From assembly GCF_026015625.1 (NCBI RefSeq), contig NZ_JAPDVG010000001.1, positions 2,497,001-2,561,000 on the forward strand: a stretch of DNA of 64,000 bases, read 5' to 3'. A program made the translations under genes and the position numbers. Of the stretch, positions 44,601 through 55,407 are shown in pieces. The stretch is from Segatella copri. GTDB lineage: Bacteria; Bacteroidota; Bacteroidia; Bacteroidales; Bacteroidaceae. Position 1 is the first letter of the stretch, and every line of letters begins with the position of its first letter. Below the pieces are notes generated by a model. The model was given only the letters and a program-made list of their open reading frames with translations, did not search any database and was not told where the DNA came from.

Positions 44601-44860
44601 TCCCAGAACTTAGGTGACAACTGTGCCGCCTCGCCCTGATACTCCGGACGTTCGCTGACACCACGGATTGGCATCAGATAGGTACCGCCCAAACCAACAT
44701 TCTTCATACCGACCAGATCGGCATGAATACCAGCCTTGGAAACGGCGCCATACATCCAGTACCAGAAGGTCCAGGGCTTAGCCTCGTCATTATGAGCCAT
44801 TGTCGACGCTACCAGAAGCGCCGACAATGCCATCACCGTATATCGTTTTTTCTTATTCAT
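41630..44860 (-). CDS. GH106 alpha-L-rhamnosidase
   Basis: 1076 residues, with N-terminal signal (YTVMALSALLVASTMA). The N-terminal barrel has WTFWYWMYGAVSKAGIHADLVGMKNVGLGGTYLMPI in pieces and FWEMVDYSFQQADSLGLDMGIHICDGFALAG, usual for GH106; further family segments are HIDSWECGSQNWGYQFAEEFKARRGYDLIPYLP, SHESIAPTFPADGLQHY and VQAEGFTEVRGVWNETPAMLKPMLDRNLALG, followed by beta domains to the C-terminus (VLVNGKQYGYAWTAPYEVYV). GH106 enzymes release terminal alpha-L-rhamnose, here most likely from rhamnogalacturonan I oligosaccharides. Second gene of the five-gene operon, 44 bp after a GH2 gene. Confidence 0.9.
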   Translation of the reverse strand: MNKKKRYTVMALSALLVASTMAHNDEAKPWTFWYWMYGAVSKAGIHADLVGMKNVGLGGTYLMPIRGVSERPEYQGEAAQLSPKFWEMVDYSFQQADSLGLDMGIHICDGFALAGNPSILPAESMQKVVWTDTIVGGGKKIEGMQMWQPESYKDGKLQPAGSEGGYYQDIAAFAIRCKEKPQLFKPEKIEYTEAVSTAKGYYLAAKPASIIYSFHKPVTVRSMRVVPNGNNIQSQRLLVQASDDGINFIDIKQLVPPRQGWQNTMCDYTFSLPTTTARYFRFSWTPEGTEPGAEDLDAAKWKPLLKLENIILSNQPMINQYEGKTGAVWRIETDAAAKSETVAMADVLPLKLENGMVMGVMVNGNLMNKLPKGTWRLLRMGHTSTGQTNATAGTGKGLEVDKFSPAAVRKLFNSWYALFLNRPHSDVVKYLHIDSWECGSQNWGYQFAEEFKARRGYDLIPYLPIMAGVPMESASRYEQVLKDIRLTINDLVNEKFFKTFTDLAHEQDIEVSHESIAPTFPADGLQHYQYADNPMGEYWLNSPTHDKPNDMLDAVSGAHIYNKNIVQAEGFTEVRGVWNETPAMLKPMLDRNLALGMNKLFFHVTAHNPWMDRKPGMTLDGIGLFFQRDNTWYPEARGFVDYITLCQNYLQQGRPVVDIAVFTGEEIPSRSLTPDKLVPMLPGVFGAERVASEQKRMANVGIPMEESPVGVTHSANILDLKDWCNALHGYKYDSMNKDALLKWNFEYSPKGKLPGNQDYRILVIPQPANTLSAEVKAKIEELREEGIIIIDKPYQAKDFSQYGIEPDVVLPENMDYAHRCVLEATGRKDIYFLTNQEDKERQITATFRTRTSKIRQVVKLSLPAYGSAFVILSNKEDMQVISQTGHKLVEEEGAGFTENYPSVLAVSDKWKVHFDDIRKDTTVTLPFDWSKSADEKMKYYSGHVTFTSSFEWGDSVPVSAEEKMEVPAEKTKTAPSNDGFIKIQLGKIGDVARVLVNGKQYGYAWTAPYEVYVPKRDLKNGSNEIQIVVANTWHNALQGAGEGKAPFKGIWTNAKYRTKSKALLPAGLLSTINIVY

Positions 44861-44904
44861 AACAGTTCATAACAGTTAAAAGTTAACAGTTTAAAGTTAA
44901 CAGT

Positions 44905-47748
44905 TCAAAGCTCAAAGTTCAAAGTAAACACAGTCTTACCCTTACCGTTCAGCCATTTTGGCAGGGCTGAAGGTCCGTTGAGGTCGGTGGTATTTACCTT
45001 GTTTCTTACTGAAGGTATCACCTTGAAGACTGCCAGACCGGTTTGTGGCAAGGTATAGAGCAGACCATCTCTACCATCACGAGGGGTATAAACGCCCATG
45101 TGCTCATCGGCAGTCAGACCAGAGAAGCCGATCTTTCCTTCATCAGTCTTGAACTGCATCCACTTCACGTTGGCAAAGTAGCCTTTAAACTCTGGATAAT
45201 CCCAGCTTTCGGCTGGAATCGGGTCATTATAGTCGTTCTGCCAATAGCCGTATTGCGGACCCTGTTCGCGGTTCTGCCAAACCCGGTAAGGACCATTGCC
45301 CACCCAAGCCTTGCTGCGAACCTTGCTTTCCGGATAGTCGAAAGCCATGCCCATCATATCTACTACGCCACCGAAATTGTAATGACAGGTTACAGCCACC
45401 GAACCGTCAGAAAGGAACTGCCAGTCTACCTCATCGAGTGAGCCATGCTGATATGTAGCCACCAGCTTTGCCTCCGCTTCCTTCCATTCGAAACCGGCAA
45501 AAGCGCCCTGGTCAACAAACTCGGTATAGAGTGTCTTTTTCTTCTCAGCCTCTTTATCGTCGTGATTATAGAACTGGTCCAGACTGCGGTCGCTTCTTCT
45601 GGCAGCCATGAACCGAGGTCCGTTGCTCAGCGAGATTGCCTTGCTGCCAACCTCAACACCCATCAGTCTGCCATCTTTCTTGGCAAAGCGATAAGTTCTG
45701 CCACCCGCCTTCACTTCTACAGCATCAGCCTGGTCAGCATAAGCAGCAGATGAAGCACTTGAAGTACTTGGAGCACTTGAATTTTTCACGCTTCGTTCTT
45801 CACTCTTCACTCCCCTGCTCCATATCATGATTTCCTCACCTTCATGGTTCACAGCCTTGATTTCTACCGCATCAGCATTCGCCATCATCGGTATCTTCAC
45901 CTGGGTTTCCTTGCCCGGAGCTACATCAGGAGAAGAGAGATTGCCCTGCTTCAACACCTTGACCTGAGTGCTGCCCATCGCTGGCATCTGCAACAGACGA
46001 TAAGAGAAGCGGCAATCCTTCAGATTCACGAAGTTATACTGATTAGATAAGGTGAGTTCACCTTTCTCCACATCATTCCAAGTCAACTGTACCGGGCACC
46101 ATACCTCTTTAATCGTATAGTAAGAGCCTTCCTTCTCGGCATGAGGCCCCACGATACCATCGGCTCCGAAGTTACCCATACAGTCTACATAATTGTTCTT
46201 GTCGGTACGCACCACACCCTGGTCCATCAAATCCCAGAGGAATCCGCCGGCACAGCGAGGGTTTGCTATCATCATGTCCCAGTAATCCTTCAGTCCTGCT
46301 CCATGTCCGCCGTCATACAGACCATGCAGGAACTCGGTAGGCATAAAGATTTCCTTCTGTCGCATATACTCCTGGGTCTCGCCATAAGAGCGGTAATGCT
46401 TGGTTTCAAAGCCGTTGCGGTTAGCCCAAGGATAGAGTACCACGCGTTTCTGCTTATCCCAGAGAGCGAAGTCTGGCTCAAGTTCGTAGTTGAAACCACC
46501 CTCGTTACCGTTGCTCCAAAAGATGATGCTAGGATGATTCTCATCACGGGTAATCATCTCCTTCACCAGCTGCTTGCCCACGATGGTAGGATGTGCCCAG
46601 TGCCATCCGCTCAACTCACATTCGACATAGAGACCGAGCGAATCGCAAGCCTCCAAGAACTCCGGATCGGCAGGATAATGACTCAATCTCACGGCATTCA
46701 TGTTCATGCTCTTGATGAGTTTCACATCCTCTATATTCTTCGCCTTGCTCAGCGTTCTACCGGTCTCCGGACGGAAGCTGTGACGGTTCACGCCTTTGAA
46801 GATAACTTTCTGACCATTGATATAAACGCCATCGCTGGCACGGTATTCGATGGTGCGGAAGCCGAACTTCTGACGTTCTCTGTGGAGCGTCTTGCCTGCT
46901 GCATCCTGGAGTGTGAAGACGGCAGTATAGAGATGCGGAGTCTCGGCAGTCCACTGCTTAGGTGCTTTTGCCTGGAAGTCGACATGCGCCTCATCGCTGT
47001 TTCTGGCATCAGCCACGTTCGATGCCACCACCTTTCCTTTCTCATCCAGAATCTCAGTCTTCACCTTCGCACCCTTGATAGCACGGTTCAGGTAGCAATC
47101 TGCCATAAAATGACCATCACCCTTGGCATCAATCGCCACACGGTTGATGTTCTGAGCAGGTTTTGCCACGATAAATACAGGACGGAAGATGCCACCGAAG
47201 TTCCAGTAGTCAGCACGGCGCTCCGCCATGTTCACCTGACTGTTGCTGCTTTCCTTGCTCACCTCCACTTCGAGTCTGTTCTTATGTTTTCCGAAGAAGA
47301 TGCGGTCGCTCACATCATAAGTAAAGCGATAGAAACCGCCCTGATGCAAGCCGTTTCCCGCCTTTCTGCCGTTGATGGTCACCTTGGCATCAGTCATCAC
47401 GGCTTCGAAGACGAGTTCTATCTGTTTGCCCTCCCACTCCTGTGGCAGCGTAAACTCATATTTATATTTTCCTTTTTCGTCAGCAATACCTTCCGGAGTA
47501 GCCTTTCCGTAGAATCGCATGCCATACTGATAGGTACCGAATCCCTGCAGTTCCCAGCAGGAAGGCACACCAATCTTGGTCCACTTGCCGGCATTTCTAC
47601 CACCTGTGCAGTAGAAGTCCCAGTTCACCATATCATCACATCCATGTCCCGAGAGGTACTGGCGCTGTGTATCAATACTAGCCTGTGCGGCAGCAGTCAT
47701 CGCCATCGCCCCCAAAGCTATTATTAAAAACGTTTGTTTTAGATACAT
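44905..47748 (-). CDS. GH2 beta-galactosidase-like enzyme
   Basis: 947 residues from the ATG before YLKQTFLIIALGAMAMTAAAQ, which gives a clean signal peptide; upstream Met codons up to 47832 add 28 unlikely residues and would run over the 27-bp element. GH2 domains: sugar-binding (YQYGMRFYGKATPEG), Ig-like, barrel (FKGVNRHSFRPETGRTLS, MNAVRLSHYPADPEFLEACDSLGLYVECE, acid/base Glu in WSNGNEGGFNYE, nucleophile Glu in MPTEFLHGLYDGG), then a C-terminal Ig-like module and a beta-galactosidase small-chain-like domain (FMAARRSDRSLDQFYNH). Between the latter two lies a Ser-rich insert (GVKSEERSVKNSSAPSTSSA) made of intergenic-type repeat DNA. First gene of the operon with GH106, esterase, GH2 and regulator. 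Confidence 0.9.
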   Translation of the reverse strand: MYLKQTFLIIALGAMAMTAAAQASIDTQRQYLSGHGCDDMVNWDFYCTGGRNAGKWTKIGVPSCWELQGFGTYQYGMRFYGKATPEGIADEKGKYKYEFTLPQEWEGKQIELVFEAVMTDAKVTINGRKAGNGLHQGGFYRFTYDVSDRIFFGKHKNRLEVEVSKESSNSQVNMAERRADYWNFGGIFRPVFIVAKPAQNINRVAIDAKGDGHFMADCYLNRAIKGAKVKTEILDEKGKVVASNVADARNSDEAHVDFQAKAPKQWTAETPHLYTAVFTLQDAAGKTLHRERQKFGFRTIEYRASDGVYINGQKVIFKGVNRHSFRPETGRTLSKAKNIEDVKLIKSMNMNAVRLSHYPADPEFLEACDSLGLYVECELSGWHWAHPTIVGKQLVKEMITRDENHPSIIFWSNGNEGGFNYELEPDFALWDKQKRVVLYPWANRNGFETKHYRSYGETQEYMRQKEIFMPTEFLHGLYDGGHGAGLKDYWDMMIANPRCAGGFLWDLMDQGVVRTDKNNYVDCMGNFGADGIVGPHAEKEGSYYTIKEVWCPVQLTWNDVEKGELTLSNQYNFVNLKDCRFSYRLLQMPAMGSTQVKVLKQGNLSSPDVAPGKETQVKIPMMANADAVEIKAVNHEGEEIMIWSRGVKSEERSVKNSSAPSTSSASSAAYADQADAVEVKAGGRTYRFAKKDGRLMGVEVGSKAISLSNGPRFMAARRSDRSLDQFYNHDDKEAEKKKTLYTEFVDQGAFAGFEWKEAEAKLVATYQHGSLDEVDWQFLSDGSVAVTCHYNFGGVVDMMGMAFDYPESKVRSKAWVGNGPYRVWQNREQGPQYGYWQNDYNDPIPAESWDYPEFKGYFANVKWMQFKTDEGKIGFSGLTADEHMGVYTPRDGRDGLLYTLPQTGLAVFKVIPSVRNKVNTTDLNGPSALPKWLNGKGKTVFTLNFEL

Positions 47749-47794
47749 ATTGTTTATTCCGTATTTGTTTATATTCATTTTGTTATTCATCAAT

Positions 47795-47821
47795 AAAGAC
47801 TCATAAACACAGATTTTGTAA
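47795..47821 (-). promoter_or_regulatory. 27-bp bipartite element, copy 4 (GH2-GH106 operon)
   Basis: On the minus strand TTACA (preceded by AG, followed by AAA), 16 bases, GTCTTT, 46 bp before the start at 47748. The operon it should control ends with the regulator gene itself, giving a feedback loop. Confidence 0.78.
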
Positions 47822-47848
47822 CTATTTAGCAAATCGGAAATACGCCTA

Positions 47849-47890
47849 TAAGCTGCGAAAATATATCAAAAATCATCAACTTTCGCAGAT
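47849..47890 (+). repeat. 42-bp direct repeat, left copy flanking the ATPase gene
   Basis: Begins TAAGCTGCGAAAATATATC and ends CATCAACTTTCGCAGAT. It matches 49123-49164 in 41 of 42 positions. Each copy contains a CTGCGAAA/TTTCGCAG inverted repeat. It begins 28 bp from the 27-bp element and ends 7 bp from the ATPase stop codon. Confidence 0.9.
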
Positions 47891-47897
47891 TATAGAG

Positions 47898-49013
47898 CTA
47901 ATTCAGCCACAGCTTCATCAGTTGGTCATCAATATAGTACGTACCCAACGAAGTAGATACCAGATGATACTCCAGCAATTTCTTGATGGCAGACTGAACG
48001 CTGCTGGCAGAGCGTAGATTATGCCGTCTTACAAAAACAGTGGAAGTAATCTGCTTGGCAATGCCATCCTTGGCTATCGCATAGAGCAATTCCTTCTGAG
48101 GGAGCGTGAGACGCGACAAGATTTCACTAAACTTACGGTCGTTGTCCAATATCATCATGTGGATGATGGCTTCCGCCATCGCCTTGTCAGCCTTGCCCTT
48201 TACATCCGTCTGGTTGAAAGCTTCATGAAACACCTTCTGCATATAATACGTATTTCCTCCGAACGTATCATAGACATCACGCACAGCCTCTTCCTCCACG
48301 TCCTTCCCAAACCTGGCAAACAAACTTTTCGCAAATTCCAAATACTTATCGTATGGTATCACCTCCAAGTTCATCATGTCGGCACTATTGTAGAATGGAT
48401 GCGCCTTTTCGGAGAACATCTTCGTAATGAGATGGCGCTCGCTACCAGAGAATATGAAGTTGGCATTGCTGCACTTCTGCACATAAGTGCGTAAGATTGC
48501 TTCCATGTTCTTCTCTGGATAATAGCCAATCTGCTGGAACTCGTCTATCGCCACGATACATTTCTTGTCGGCATGCTCCAAACAGGCAAATATCTCATCC
48601 AGGGTATAGAGCGGATTGGAGATATCACCTAGCGAAAGGTTAAAGGTCGGCGTGTTCGAGATGGGGTCATAGCCGAAACACCCATTGATAGATTTCAATG
48701 TGCTGACCACCATCTTAAGCATCTTCTGACTGCGATGAGCCGCCTGTTCGAAAACAGCCTTACCTAGTTCGAAGGCAAACTCCTGGATGCTCGAAGTACG
48801 GAGTATGTCGATGGAAATGGCGATAAAATCATTCTTGACCATCGGCGAGTCGAGACAAAAGTCGATAAGCTTACTTTTGCCCACACGCCGTGCAGCCATC
48901 AACACAATATTTTCACCCGAAGTTACCTTTCGGATGATTTTCTCTGCCTCTACGTCTCTGTCGCAGAAGTACTCTGGCTTAATCTTGCCTGTGATAATAA
49001 AAGGATTCTCCAT
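47898..49013 (-). CDS. AAA-type ATPase (archaeal ATPase-like) with C-terminal winged helix
   Basis: 371 residues, cytoplasmic. Walker A is AARRVGKSK with Lys46; Walker B is CIVAIDEFQQI; an arginine/sensor-like part is FIFSGSERHLITKMF. The C-terminal 70 residues (LPQKELLYAIAKDGIAKQI, SASSVQSAIKKLLEYHLVS, YYIDDQLMKLWL) form a winged-helix-like domain. The protein belongs to the group of stand-alone AAA proteins related to the archaeal ATPase family (STAND-like), whose roles are poorly known and include defence and mobile elements. The C-terminal nuclease domain (DUF234) of many relatives is missing. The gene is a foreign body in the pectin locus: it is bracketed by 42-bp direct repeats and has its own promoter. 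Confidence 0.85.
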   Translation of the reverse strand: MENPFIITGKIKPEYFCDRDVEAEKIIRKVTSGENIVLMAARRVGKSKLIDFCLDSPMVKNDFIAISIDILRTSSIQEFAFELGKAVFEQAAHRSQKMLKMVVSTLKSINGCFGYDPISNTPTFNLSLGDISNPLYTLDEIFACLEHADKKCIVAIDEFQQIGYYPEKNMEAILRTYVQKCSNANFIFSGSERHLITKMFSEKAHPFYNSADMMNLEVIPYDKYLEFAKSLFARFGKDVEEEAVRDVYDTFGGNTYYMQKVFHEAFNQTDVKGKADKAMAEAIIHMMILDNDRKFSEILSRLTLPQKELLYAIAKDGIAKQITSTVFVRRHNLRSASSVQSAIKKLLEYHLVSTSLGTYYIDDQLMKLWLN

Positions 49014-49047
49014 ACTCTTTACCTAACTAAATCATTGGTTATGGCGG

Positions 49048-49110
49048 CAAAGATAATAAGATTTCTCGAATTATGCAAATTAAATTATGCAAATTGCATA
49101 ATGCAAAACA
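49048..49110 (-). promoter_or_regulatory. Promoter and palindromic sites of the ATPase gene
   Basis: On the minus strand TATCTTTG (49055-49048) with TTTG (49079-49076) at 20 bp. The -33 region is embedded in repeated TTTGCATAAT words (49070-49105), and CGAATTAT / ATAATTCG arms enclose the whole stretch (49066-49120). The arrangement looks like an operator for autoregulation. Confidence 0.55.
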
Positions 49111-49122
49111 AATAATTCGAGA

Positions 49123-49164
49123 TAAGCTGCGAAAATATATCAAAAAACATCAACTTTCGCAGAT
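49123..49164 (+). repeat. 42-bp direct repeat, right copy flanking the ATPase gene
   Basis: Second copy of 47849-47890 with a single difference (A for T near the middle). It lies directly next to the terminator hairpin of the GH2 gene at 49259. Confidence 0.9.
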
Positions 49165-49174
49165 GATAAAACTA

Positions 49175-49217
49175 AACTTGTCGGAAAAGAACTTTTACGC
49201 ACCTTTTCCGACAAGTT
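49175..49217 (-). terminator. Terminator after the large GH2 gene
   Basis: AACTTGTCGGAAAAG (49175-49189) pairs over 15 bp without mismatch with 49203-49217; on the minus strand TTTAGTTTTATC follows. It lies 42 bp behind the stop codon of the gene at 49259-52534. Confidence 0.8.
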
Positions 49218-49258
49218 ATTAATTTACCTCAAAACGGCATCCCCAAATACCTGATGCC

Positions 49259-52546
<3,288 letters not shown>

Positions 52547-52585
52547 TTAAACAGTTTACCAGTTTATCGTTTTTGTCCATACAAT

Positions 52586-52612
52586 AAAGACGCCCCACCC
52601 CATTTTTTGTAA
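52586..52612 (-). promoter_or_regulatory. 27-bp bipartite element, copy 5 (LacZ-type GH2)
   Basis: On the minus strand TTACA (preceded by AG, followed by AAAA), 16 bases, GTCTTT, then ATTG as in copy 4. 51 bp before the start at 52534. The IS66 element begins 66 bp further upstream and leaves the site intact. Confidence 0.78.
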
Positions 52613-52701
52613 CTGAAAAAGAGTACTTTTTAGATTTACCGTCACGCGCACACGTAACAATGTTTTTTCACGAAAAAAGTAAGCGGCTCTGCGTTTATAC
52701 C

Positions 52702-52732
52702 TTGCCCTTTATCGTAAAAGTTCTTACCTTTG
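52702..52732 (+). promoter_or_regulatory. IS66 left-end promoter
   Basis: TTGC (52702-52705, last bases of the terminal repeat), 19-bp spacer, TACCTTTG (52725-52732), then CACCAT. The tnpA ATG follows 27 bp later. Confidence 0.65.
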
Positions 52733-52759
52733 CACCATAATTTTAAAAGCAACGCAATT

Positions 52760-53170
52760 ATGAGAGCAACAGAACGTTATGAGAGGGCATGGAATGCCTT
52801 CCAGATTCATTTGAATCATAATCCAAAAGCCAGTTTGATTCCTTTTTTAAAGGAACGGCATGTAAACCATCGCTCGATGCATAGATGGATGTCAGAGAAA
52901 GGTTATTCTGTTAGGTTAGCCAAACAACAGATTCGTCTGCTTCAGGCCGAAGCCCGTAAGGAATGTTCCGAAGCAACAGCCAAGGACACTGGGATGATGT
53001 TCCTTCCCATGGAAATGCCATCCGATTCCGTCTGCCCGGAAAATTATCTTTTCGGCATAACCTTAACCTTTCCCAATGGAACGATAGTCACCATCAAGAA
53101 AGGTAGTGCCAAATCAGTCATGCATCTGATGAAACTTTACGAGAAGGAGGACTTGCTATGTTTGGATTAA
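52760..53170 (+). CDS. tnpA: IS66 accessory protein TnpA
   Basis: 136 residues from the ATG before RATERYERAWNAFQIH; a frame extension to 52730 would start inside the promoter. The N-terminal half is helix-turn-helix-like (ASLIPFLKERHVNHRSMHRWMSEKGYSV) and the C-terminal half has FGITLTFPNGTIVTIKKGSAKSVMHLMKLYEKE, typical of Bacteroidota IS66 orfA proteins. Its C-terminus overlaps tnpB by 13 bp. It is needed for transposition, with unknown exact role. Confidence 0.85.
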   Translation: MRATERYERAWNAFQIHLNHNPKASLIPFLKERHVNHRSMHRWMSEKGYSVRLAKQQIRLLQAEARKECSEATAKDTGMMFLPMEMPSDSVCPENYLFGITLTFPNGTIVTIKKGSAKSVMHLMKLYEKEDLLCLD

Positions 53171-53505
53171 ACGAAAACACCCAGTATTACGTCTGCCAGC
53201 GATATGTCCGAATGAACATGGGCATAAATGGCCTGTACCAGATTGTGAGGACGGAGATGGAGCTGCCGCCACTCGGTGGTGCCGTCTTCATCTTCTTCTC
53301 AAAGAATCGCCAGCAGGTAAAAATGCTAAAATGGGATGGCGACGGTTTCTTGCTGTATCAGAAGCGACTGGAGCGAGGAACCTTTGAATTACCATTCTTT
53401 GATCCCCAAAGCAAACAATGCAAAATGCCGTACAAGACGCTATCTGCCATCATGAGCGGAATTTGCCTGAAAAGTATGAGATATAGGAAACGGCTTAATC
53501 TATAG
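53158..53505 (+). CDS. tnpB: IS66 accessory protein TnpB
   Basis: 115 residues. The TnpB_IS66 pattern is visible: YYVCQRYVRMNMGINGLYQIV, GAVFIFFSKNRQQVKMLKWDGDGFLLYQKRLERGTFELP in pieces. The family protein is essential for IS66 transposition. Overlaps tnpA by 13 bp, which suggests translational coupling; 100 bp then separate it from tnpC. Confidence 0.92.
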   Translation: MFGLNENTQYYVCQRYVRMNMGINGLYQIVRTEMELPPLGGAVFIFFSKNRQQVKMLKWDGDGFLLYQKRLERGTFELPFFDPQSKQCKMPYKTLSAIMSGICLKSMRYRKRLNL

Positions 53506-53570
53506 GCGCATAAGATTATATTTAATGAACTGTGTATCAACAAGATAGAAAAATAAATATCTAAAAATCC

Positions 53571-53601
53571 TTGCATATCTCGATATTTTTTCGTACCTTT
53601 G
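53571..53601 (+). promoter_or_regulatory. Own promoter of tnpC
   Basis: TTGC (53571-53574), 19-bp spacer, TACCTTTG (53594-53601), then CACT and directly ATG at 53606. It has the same boxes and spacer as the left-end promoter. Only four bases separate the -7 box from the ATG, so the transcript should be leaderless. Confidence 0.65.
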
Positions 53602-53605
53602 CACT

Positions 53606-55195
53606 ATGAAAAAGGACGAAATTATAGTACTTTTAAAGGAACAGCTTCAGCTTGCAAACGAACAGCTTCAGCAAGCTAATGCTACGGTGAGTTCGTTGAC
53701 TACACAGGTCAACGAACTCATTGAACGTATAAAGTCATTAGAAGAATTACTCGTCCAGAAAGGAATCGCCATTGACAAAGCGAATCGTCAGAACAAGGCA
53801 CTCGGCAAGCTCGTTTCAGGCAAGAAGTCCGAACGTCAGGAAAAGAATCCACAAGACTCGATGACCCAGGAGGAATTTGACAAGAAGAAAGAAGAGCAGG
53901 CCGAAAAGAGAAAGGCACGCAAAAACAACGGAGCCAAGCGTGACATGCATTACGAGATGAAAGAGGTGCATGTTACGATAGATCCTGTCATGGATGCAGA
54001 GTTTTTGAAGACGTTGCGTCTCTTCGGAACTCGTACCTGTATACGTTACAGCATGGAACCCATCAAATTCATCAAGACCGTGTATCACATCAACACTTAT
54101 ACTGATGGAAGTATCATGTATCCGGGGAAAACTCCGCCGGCTCTGTTGTTGAATTCTTCCTATTCACCTTCCTTTGCAGCAGGACTCCTGCAGATGCGAT
54201 ACATCTATTCCATGCCGGTAGAGCGAATCATCAAATACTTTGCCGACAATGGGTTTACGTTAAGGAAAGCCACGGCAAACAAACTGATTGCCAGAAGTGC
54301 CGATGTACTGGAAAACTTCTATAAGGCTATCTGCCAAGTAGTGTTGCAGCAGGATTATGTCTCGGCAGACGAGACATACCATAAAGTGCTGTTAGCCAAG
54401 ACAAAGCCTACGGACAAGGGTTCGAAGAAAGGCTACTTCTGGGCTGTAAGTGCGCCTAAACTGGGACTTGTCTTCTTCGTATATGAGGATGGATCACGCT
54501 CTGAGCAGGTCATACTTAACATATTCTCTGATTATAAAGGTACCATACAGAGTGATGCATATGCTCCTTACCGGAAACTGGAGTCGGATGCTTATCCTGA
54601 CATTATGAGAATCGCCTGCCTGCAGCATGTCAAGAGAGATTTCATCGACTGCGGCAAGGAAGACAAGGATGCTCAGGAGGTCGTAGATATCCTCAACAGA
54701 TTTTATCGAGAAGACAAAAAACATAAGGTTGGGGTAAATGGATGGACCGTTGAAGACCATCTAGCCTATCGGCAGTCATATGCACCGGACATTTTGCAGG
54801 ATTTATTGGAGAAACTGGAGGAAATATCTTCCAGGAAAGATTTGCTGCCCAAGTCTACCTTGGCGCAGGCGGTCGGCTATGCCCTTAATGAATATAATGC
54901 CATTTGTGACATCTTCAAAAGAGGTGATACGGCTCTCTATAACAACTATATTGAGAGAATCCAGAGGTACATATCACTATCAAGAAGAAACTCAATGTTC
55001 TTTGGCTCGCACGAAGGAGCAGGACGTGCGGCTATCCTATATTCCATCGCCATCTCATGCAGACTGAATGGCATCAATCTGTTTGAATACATATGCGACG
55101 TAATAGAAAAGACTGCAGAATGGCAACCAAATACTCCATGGGAAAAATATAGAGACTTACTTCCTGACCGATGGAAAAAGCAGCAACAGCATTAG
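53606..55195 (+). CDS. tnpC: IS66 transposase TnpC (DDE)
   Basis: 529 residues. N-terminal leucine-zipper-like coiled coil (about 1-60, with repeated QLQQAN and LTTQVNELIERIKSLEELL), a basic linker, then the DDE domain: VSADETYHKVLL (first Asp), TIQSDAYAPYRKL (second Asp), ALYNNYIERIQRYISLSRRNSMFFGSHEGAGRAAILYS in parts (Glu). The zinc-finger segment of many IS66 transposases between coiled coil and catalytic domain is reduced. Gene complete; a hairpin terminator overlaps its end. Confidence 0.93.
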   Translation: MKKDEIIVLLKEQLQLANEQLQQANATVSSLTTQVNELIERIKSLEELLVQKGIAIDKANRQNKALGKLVSGKKSERQEKNPQDSMTQEEFDKKKEEQAEKRKARKNNGAKRDMHYEMKEVHVTIDPVMDAEFLKTLRLFGTRTCIRYSMEPIKFIKTVYHINTYTDGSIMYPGKTPPALLLNSSYSPSFAAGLLQMRYIYSMPVERIIKYFADNGFTLRKATANKLIARSADVLENFYKAICQVVLQQDYVSADETYHKVLLAKTKPTDKGSKKGYFWAVSAPKLGLVFFVYEDGSRSEQVILNIFSDYKGTIQSDAYAPYRKLESDAYPDIMRIACLQHVKRDFIDCGKEDKDAQEVVDILNRFYREDKKHKVGVNGWTVEDHLAYRQSYAPDILQDLLEKLEEISSRKDLLPKSTLAQAVGYALNEYNAICDIFKRGDTALYNNYIERIQRYISLSRRNSMFFGSHEGAGRAAILYSIAISCRLNGINLFEYICDVIEKTAEWQPNTPWEKYRDLLPDRWKKQQQH

Positions 55196-55222
55196 TTTAA
55201 TCAGCTGTTACTGCTTTTTTTT
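55176..55222 (+). terminator. Terminator of tnpC
   Basis: AAAGCAGCAACAGC pairs with GCTGTTACTGCTTT (one mismatch) around the stop codon TAG, followed by eight T. The region 55257-55407 behind the IS contains only AAGTCTCATT/AATGAGACTT inverted words and no gene. Confidence 0.8.
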
Positions 55223-55407
55223 GAATTATGCAAGGTATAAACGCGGAGACGCTTACATTTTATGATACTTCGATGATACTTTTTTGTAAAGATATCTGGA
55301 AGTCTCATTTTCGCATATCGTTATATACCAACGTCTTACAAAGATATTTCCACCAAATAATGAGACTTTGAGACTTTTTTATCAAAAAAAACTTATTGCG
55401 CCGAAAA

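Larger units (their letters stand above)
52679..55256 (+). mobile_element. IS66-family insertion sequence
   Basis: The 27-bp ends are inverted repeats with two mismatches: 52679-52705 (GTAAGCGGCTCTGCG and TTTATACCTTGC) and 55230-55256. Inside are the three usual genes tnpA, tnpB and tnpC, all intact. The 8 bases outside both ends do not agree, so no target duplication can be shown. It sits between the LacZ-type GH2 gene and the large multidomain hydrolase gene. Confidence 0.9.

Noticed and set aside
46141..47727. Open frame of 528 codons on the plus strand opposite a GH2 gene
   Set aside because: Antisense shadow; the GH2 catalytic motifs on the minus strand are complete.
52671..55264. 8-bp target duplication of the IS66 element
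   Set aside because: The eight bases left of 52679 and right of 55256 do not match, so no duplication can be claimed.
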